Source of the DNA: CAYSJU01 sp964431495
Lineage (GTDB): Bacteria > Omnitrophota > Gorgyraeia > Tantalellales > Tantalellaceae
Assembly (NCBI GenBank): GCA_964431495.1
Contig: CAYSJU010000021.1
Coordinates: forward strand, 1-34,032
DNA: 34,032 nt
Direction of reading: 5' to 3'
Position numbers and translations under genes: made by a program. This document shows, piece after piece, positions 30,938 through 34,032 of this stretch (position 1 is the stretch's first letter; each line of letters starts with the position of its first letter). The notes beneath the pieces were generated by a model that saw nothing but the letters and a program-made list of their open reading frames with translations, was not told the DNA's origin and ran no database searches.

Positions 30938-32995
30938 TCACTCCCTCTTCACATCTTTCTTGCTTTCCGCTATAATCTTCTGGGCTACGATAGACGGAAC
31001 AGGTTCATAATGCGCGAATGACATCGTGTAAGTGGCCCTTCCAGCGGTAATGGATTTCAGCTCGTTGGCATATTTGTACATCTCTTCCAGCGGCATCTCC
31101 ACGGTCACGACCTGCATGCCGCCTTCGGATGCCATGCCCTGGACCCTGCCCCTGCGCGAGCTCAATGATCCGGTCACATCCCCCATTTTATCTTCCGGGA
31201 CGGTCAATTCAACATGCATGATCGGCTCCAAAAGCACGGGCCTGGCACTCTGGCATGCCTGACGGAACGCGTGAGCCGCAGCGACCTGAAAAGCTATATC
31301 TTTTGAGTCAACCGGATGTGTCTTGCCGTCATAAACAATGACCTTTACATCTACAACAGGATAACCCGCAACCGCTCCTTTTTTCAGGTCATTTAGGATG
31401 CCCTTCTCGCAGCTGCCGACAAACTGCTTTGGGATCGCCCCGCCGACTACTTCATTAGCGAATTCAAACCCTCCACCCCTTGGAAGCGGCTCCACCCTCA
31501 ACCATACTTCGGCGAACTGTCCGGCACCTCCTGTTTGCTTTTTATGCCTGTACTGGGCATCGCCGTTCGCGGTTATGGTCTCTTTGTAAGCGACCTTTGG
31601 AGTCCCTATATCAACATCGACTCCATACCTGTTTTTCATCCTGTTTATCATGGTCTTGAGATGAAGGGCCCCCATACCTGAAATGACAAGCTCATGCGTC
31701 TGTGCGTCCCTAAGCATGGTAAAAGCGGGGTCCTCGGCGCAAAGTTTTGCCAGGACGCCGGATATCTTATCCTCATCGGACCGGCTTTTCGGTTTTACGG
31801 AAAAGCTTACAGCGGGTTCCGGAAAAACGATATTCTTGAACTTCAGCGGATTCTTATCATCACAAATGGTGTCATTGGTCTCAGTGTTTTTCAGCTTAGC
31901 GACCGCCGCGATATCTCCCGCGACAGCTGAAACCGTCTGCACCTGATCCTTCCCCTCAAGGAAGAATAGCTGACCGAATTTCTCCACCGCGCCCTTTGAC
32001 GAGTTCTTTGCCGACTGGTTTGATCTGACCGTGCCTGCCTTAACGCGAAATATGGATATCTGTCCCGCATAAGGATCTGAAATGGTCTTGAATATCTGGG
32101 CAGAAAATGGTGAATCACTTTTCGCTTCAACCTCTACTGTTCCGCCCTCTTCCCCGCCGCCTTTAACCTCAGCTTCTGCGGGAGCGCTGTCCTGCGGTGA
32201 CGGCATGTACTTGCTTATGACCTCCATCACCTCTTTCACTCCTATCCCTTTCGCTATTGACGCGGGTATGACAGGAGTGATCTTCCCTGACACGACACCG
32301 GACCTGAATGCGTTTGTGACCTCATCAGCGGATAAAGTGCCTTCTTCGAGGTACTTCTCCAGGAGTGCGTCATCCGATTCAGCCACCCCCTCGATCAATC
32401 CGTTCGAAAGTTTATCCGCTTTCGCCTTAGCATCTCCTTCAAGCGAATCCATCCCCTCCTTGGTAAGCAGGTTGGCAATGCCGGAAAAGGAAGAACCGGC
32501 TCCCCTGGGATAAGAGATAGCGACACAGTTCTTGCTTAATCTGTTCTTTATCGTTTCGAAAGCTTTATCGAAATCGGCGTTGTCCTTATCCATCTTGTTG
32601 ACGACTATCAGAACGGGAAGCTTCCGCTGCTGCACCAGCTTCCAGAACTTTACCGTTCCCACCTTCACGCCGCCCGCGGCGTCGACCAGCATAACAGCGG
32701 CATCAGCGGCACTTACTCCAGCAACGACTTCGCCCATGTAATCCAGGTATCCCGGGGCGTCCAGAAGATTCGCTTTTATCCCGTCCTTCTCATAATACGA
32801 AACCGCCAGGTTTATGGAATTCTTGCGCTCCCTTTCATCCTCATTATAGTCAGAAACCATTGTTCCTTCGTCAATACTCCCCTTCTTTGAAATCGCGCCA
32901 CCATTGTAAAGAAGATTCTCCACAAGGGTGGTCTTGCCCTCGCCCGAATGCGATAAAAAAACTACATTGCGGATATCCTTTGTCGAAACAGCCAC
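30938..32995 (-). CDS. elongation factor G-like translational GTPase (EF-G2/FusA2 type)
   Basis: The 685-residue protein has the five-domain plan of EF-G, but its G domain differs. The P-loop is SHSGEGKT (15-22) instead of AHxDxGKT, switch I lacks RGITI (it reads ERERKNSIN, 54-62), and switch II is DAPGYLDY (79-86), with Tyr83 where catalytic His is usual. NKMD (133-136) is normal. Domains III-V are well conserved (YRHKKQTGGAGQFAEVWLRV, DVTGSLSSRRGRVQGM). These variations match the EF-G-like/FusA2 group rather than canonical FusA. The family binds ribosomes but is usually not the main translocase. The GTG start has AAGGAGG six bases upstream. It follows the rRNA genes with its own strong promoter. 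Confidence 0.9.
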   Translation of the reverse strand: MAVSTKDIRNVVFLSHSGEGKTTLVENLLYNGGAISKKGSIDEGTMVSDYNEDERERKNSINLAVSYYEKDGIKANLLDAPGYLDYMGEVVAGVSAADAAVMLVDAAGGVKVGTVKFWKLVQQRKLPVLIVVNKMDKDNADFDKAFETIKNRLSKNCVAISYPRGAGSSFSGIANLLTKEGMDSLEGDAKAKADKLSNGLIEGVAESDDALLEKYLEEGTLSADEVTNAFRSGVVSGKITPVIPASIAKGIGVKEVMEVISKYMPSPQDSAPAEAEVKGGGEEGGTVEVEAKSDSPFSAQIFKTISDPYAGQISIFRVKAGTVRSNQSAKNSSKGAVEKFGQLFFLEGKDQVQTVSAVAGDIAAVAKLKNTETNDTICDDKNPLKFKNIVFPEPAVSFSVKPKSRSDEDKISGVLAKLCAEDPAFTMLRDAQTHELVISGMGALHLKTMINRMKNRYGVDVDIGTPKVAYKETITANGDAQYRHKKQTGGAGQFAEVWLRVEPLPRGGGFEFANEVVGGAIPKQFVGSCEKGILNDLKKGAVAGYPVVDVKVIVYDGKTHPVDSKDIAFQVAAAHAFRQACQSARPVLLEPIMHVELTVPEDKMGDVTGSLSSRRGRVQGMASEGGMQVVTVEMPLEEMYKYANELKSITAGRATYTMSFAHYEPVPSIVAQKIIAESKKDVKRE

Positions 32996-33087
32996 TTACT
33001 ACCTCCTTGCTTTATGCGCCAAATACCTCTAAACAAATTATTATATAAAACGATACTGAATGCACGAAGAACCGCAGTAAGAAGATT

Positions 33088-33116
33088 ATAATATACGCCC
33101 TGCGTGATTTTGTCAA
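33088..33116 (-). promoter_or_regulatory. sigma70-type promoter of the EF-G-like gene
   Basis: On the minus strand TTGACA (33111-33116) is a perfect -35 box, followed after exactly 17 bases by TATTAT (33088-33093) as -10, one base from consensus. Transcription would start near 33081, giving a leader of about 85 bases before the GTG at 32995. This is the strongest promoter-like sequence I see in the window. Confidence 0.75.
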
Positions 33117-33140
33117 GTTCAGATGAATGCTTAGCAGCGG

Positions 33141-33292
33141 AAAAAGCTGTTTTGACTACTCCGTACAGGGGTCTTGATTGCCGAGCAAGCTTGGTCCCCG
33201 CCGAAGGCGGGGTTGCGAGGCAATCACGAAGTAAAATTTTCCGCTGGAGCAAATTTTGCGTCCCCTGGCAGGAGTGGTCTAAACAGCTTTTT
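33141..33292. other. structured inverted-repeat element (multi-hairpin), unknown function
   Basis: The outer arms, 33141-33171 and 33262-33292, pair at 26 of 31 positions. Between them lie two further hairpins: GATTGCC (33176-33182) with GGCAATC (33219-33225), enclosing a GC-rich stem CCCCGCC-GAA-GGCGGGG (33196-33212), and AAAATTT (33233-33239) with AAATTTT (33251-33257). The plus-strand version gains a G-T wobble in the outer stem and ends in a run of eight T; the minus-strand version ends in five T. It may be a bidirectional terminator, an RNA gene or a dispersed palindromic element. The short frames crossing it on both strands look spurious. Confidence 0.6.
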
Positions 33293-33343
33293 TTTGTTAG
33301 TGTGATGTGAATGACACGCCAGAATGGCATAGGCCGATAAATA

Positions 33344-33373
33344 AAAAGCCCACTGACGAATCAGTGGGCTTTT
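33344..33373 (-). terminator. intrinsic terminator of the rRNA operon
   Basis: AAAAGCCCACTGA (33344-33356), loop CGAA, and TCAGTGGGCTTTT (33361-33373) form a perfect 13-bp hairpin. On the minus strand it is followed by TTTTTAT and lies 14 bases beyond the 5S rRNA 3' end, the expected place and form for a rho-independent terminator. Confidence 0.88.
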
Positions 33374-33386
33374 ATATTAAATCAAA

Positions 33387-33503
33387 TGGAGCACCGATCT
33401 ACTCTCCCACGCCGTTGCCAGCGCAGTACCATCGACCACATGGGGCTTAACTGCCGTATTCGGAATGGGAACGGGTGTTTCCCCCACTGCATGGGCACTC
33501 CAA
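33387..33503 (-). rRNA. rrf: 5S ribosomal RNA
   Basis: On the minus strand the sequence runs from TTTGGAGTGCCCATGCAGTG to a complementary 3' end GGTGCTCCA, forming the terminal helix I. It contains the conserved loop sequences CACCCGTTCCCATTCCGAA, GGCAGTTAAGCCCC and GATGGTACTGC with GGGAGAGTAGATCGG, all canonical for bacterial 5S rRNA, and has the right length (about 117 nt). Ends are accurate to a few bases. It lies about 50 bases after the 23S rRNA. Confidence 0.95.
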
Positions 33504-33552
33504 ACTAAATGACAATTTGGAGACAGATCATAATAGAGATATCTATATTAAA

Positions 33553-34032
<480 letters not shown>

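Noticed and set aside
33104..33330. Frames on both strands over the structured element (68 residues plus, 122 residues minus)
   Set aside because: They follow the inverted repeat, the promoter and ribosome site of the EF-G-like gene, have no family features and no convincing ribosome sites.

Overview
The window is a single co-directional block: every gene I can support lies on the minus strand, so it reads biologically from right to left. The content points to a Gram-negative-type bacterium of moderate GC, with a Wza-like polysaccharide export lipoprotein, a Wzc-like chain-length kinase, an ABC glycan exporter and a non-sporulation SpoIID-domain protein. The combination of an EF-G-like GTPase, yebC-ruvC-ruvA-ruvB, DUF2905, SpoIID and a long glycan locus with many GT-C membrane proteins suggests an uncultured PVC-related lineage such as Omnitrophota. 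That placement is an inference from gene content only; 480 nt of 23S rRNA at the right edge would settle it.

Right end (about 33.0-34.0 kb): the 3' end of a 23S rRNA, a complete 5S rRNA, a strong intrinsic terminator, a 150-bp folded inverted-repeat element of unknown nature, then a near-consensus promoter driving an EF-G-like translational GTPase (30938-32995).

Housekeeping block (about 26.3-30.9 kb): yebC, ruvC, ruvA, ruvB (Holliday-junction branch migration and resolution), a DUF2905 membrane protein and a SpoIID/LytB-domain cell-wall protein. A small secreted protein of unknown function follows (25754-26230), flanked upstream by a perfect 28-bp palindrome.

Glycan block (25.6 kb down to the left edge): a promoter with palindromic operator-like sites at 25636-25678 precedes a polyprenyl-phosphate sugar-1-phosphate transferase. 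Next come an ExeA-type AAA ATPase, a divergent HD-GYP protein, a Wza-like lipoprotein, a Wzc-like chain-length regulator/tyrosine kinase, an O-antigen ligase/polymerase, a Wzm-Wzt type ABC exporter with a C-terminal cargo domain, GT4 and GT2 glycosyltransferases, an asparagine-synthase-like amidotransferase, three large GT-C-like membrane proteins with a Dpm1-like synthase, and a left-hand cluster of methyltransferases and very small membrane proteins. Together these would prime a glycan on a lipid carrier, elongate and decorate it, move it across the inner membrane, and control its length and export.

The most interesting points are: (1) a protein joining a kinase-like catalytic motif to a methyltransferase domain, which with the long-form Wzt could be a WbdD-like chain terminator in reversed domain order; (2) the multi-hairpin element between the rRNA terminator and the EF-G-like promoter; (3) an apparent ATC start codon with an ideal Shine-Dalgarno site for the O-antigen ligase; (4) two related palindromic repeats 15 kb apart; and (5) an unlisted 36-codon membrane microprotein overlapping both its neighbours.
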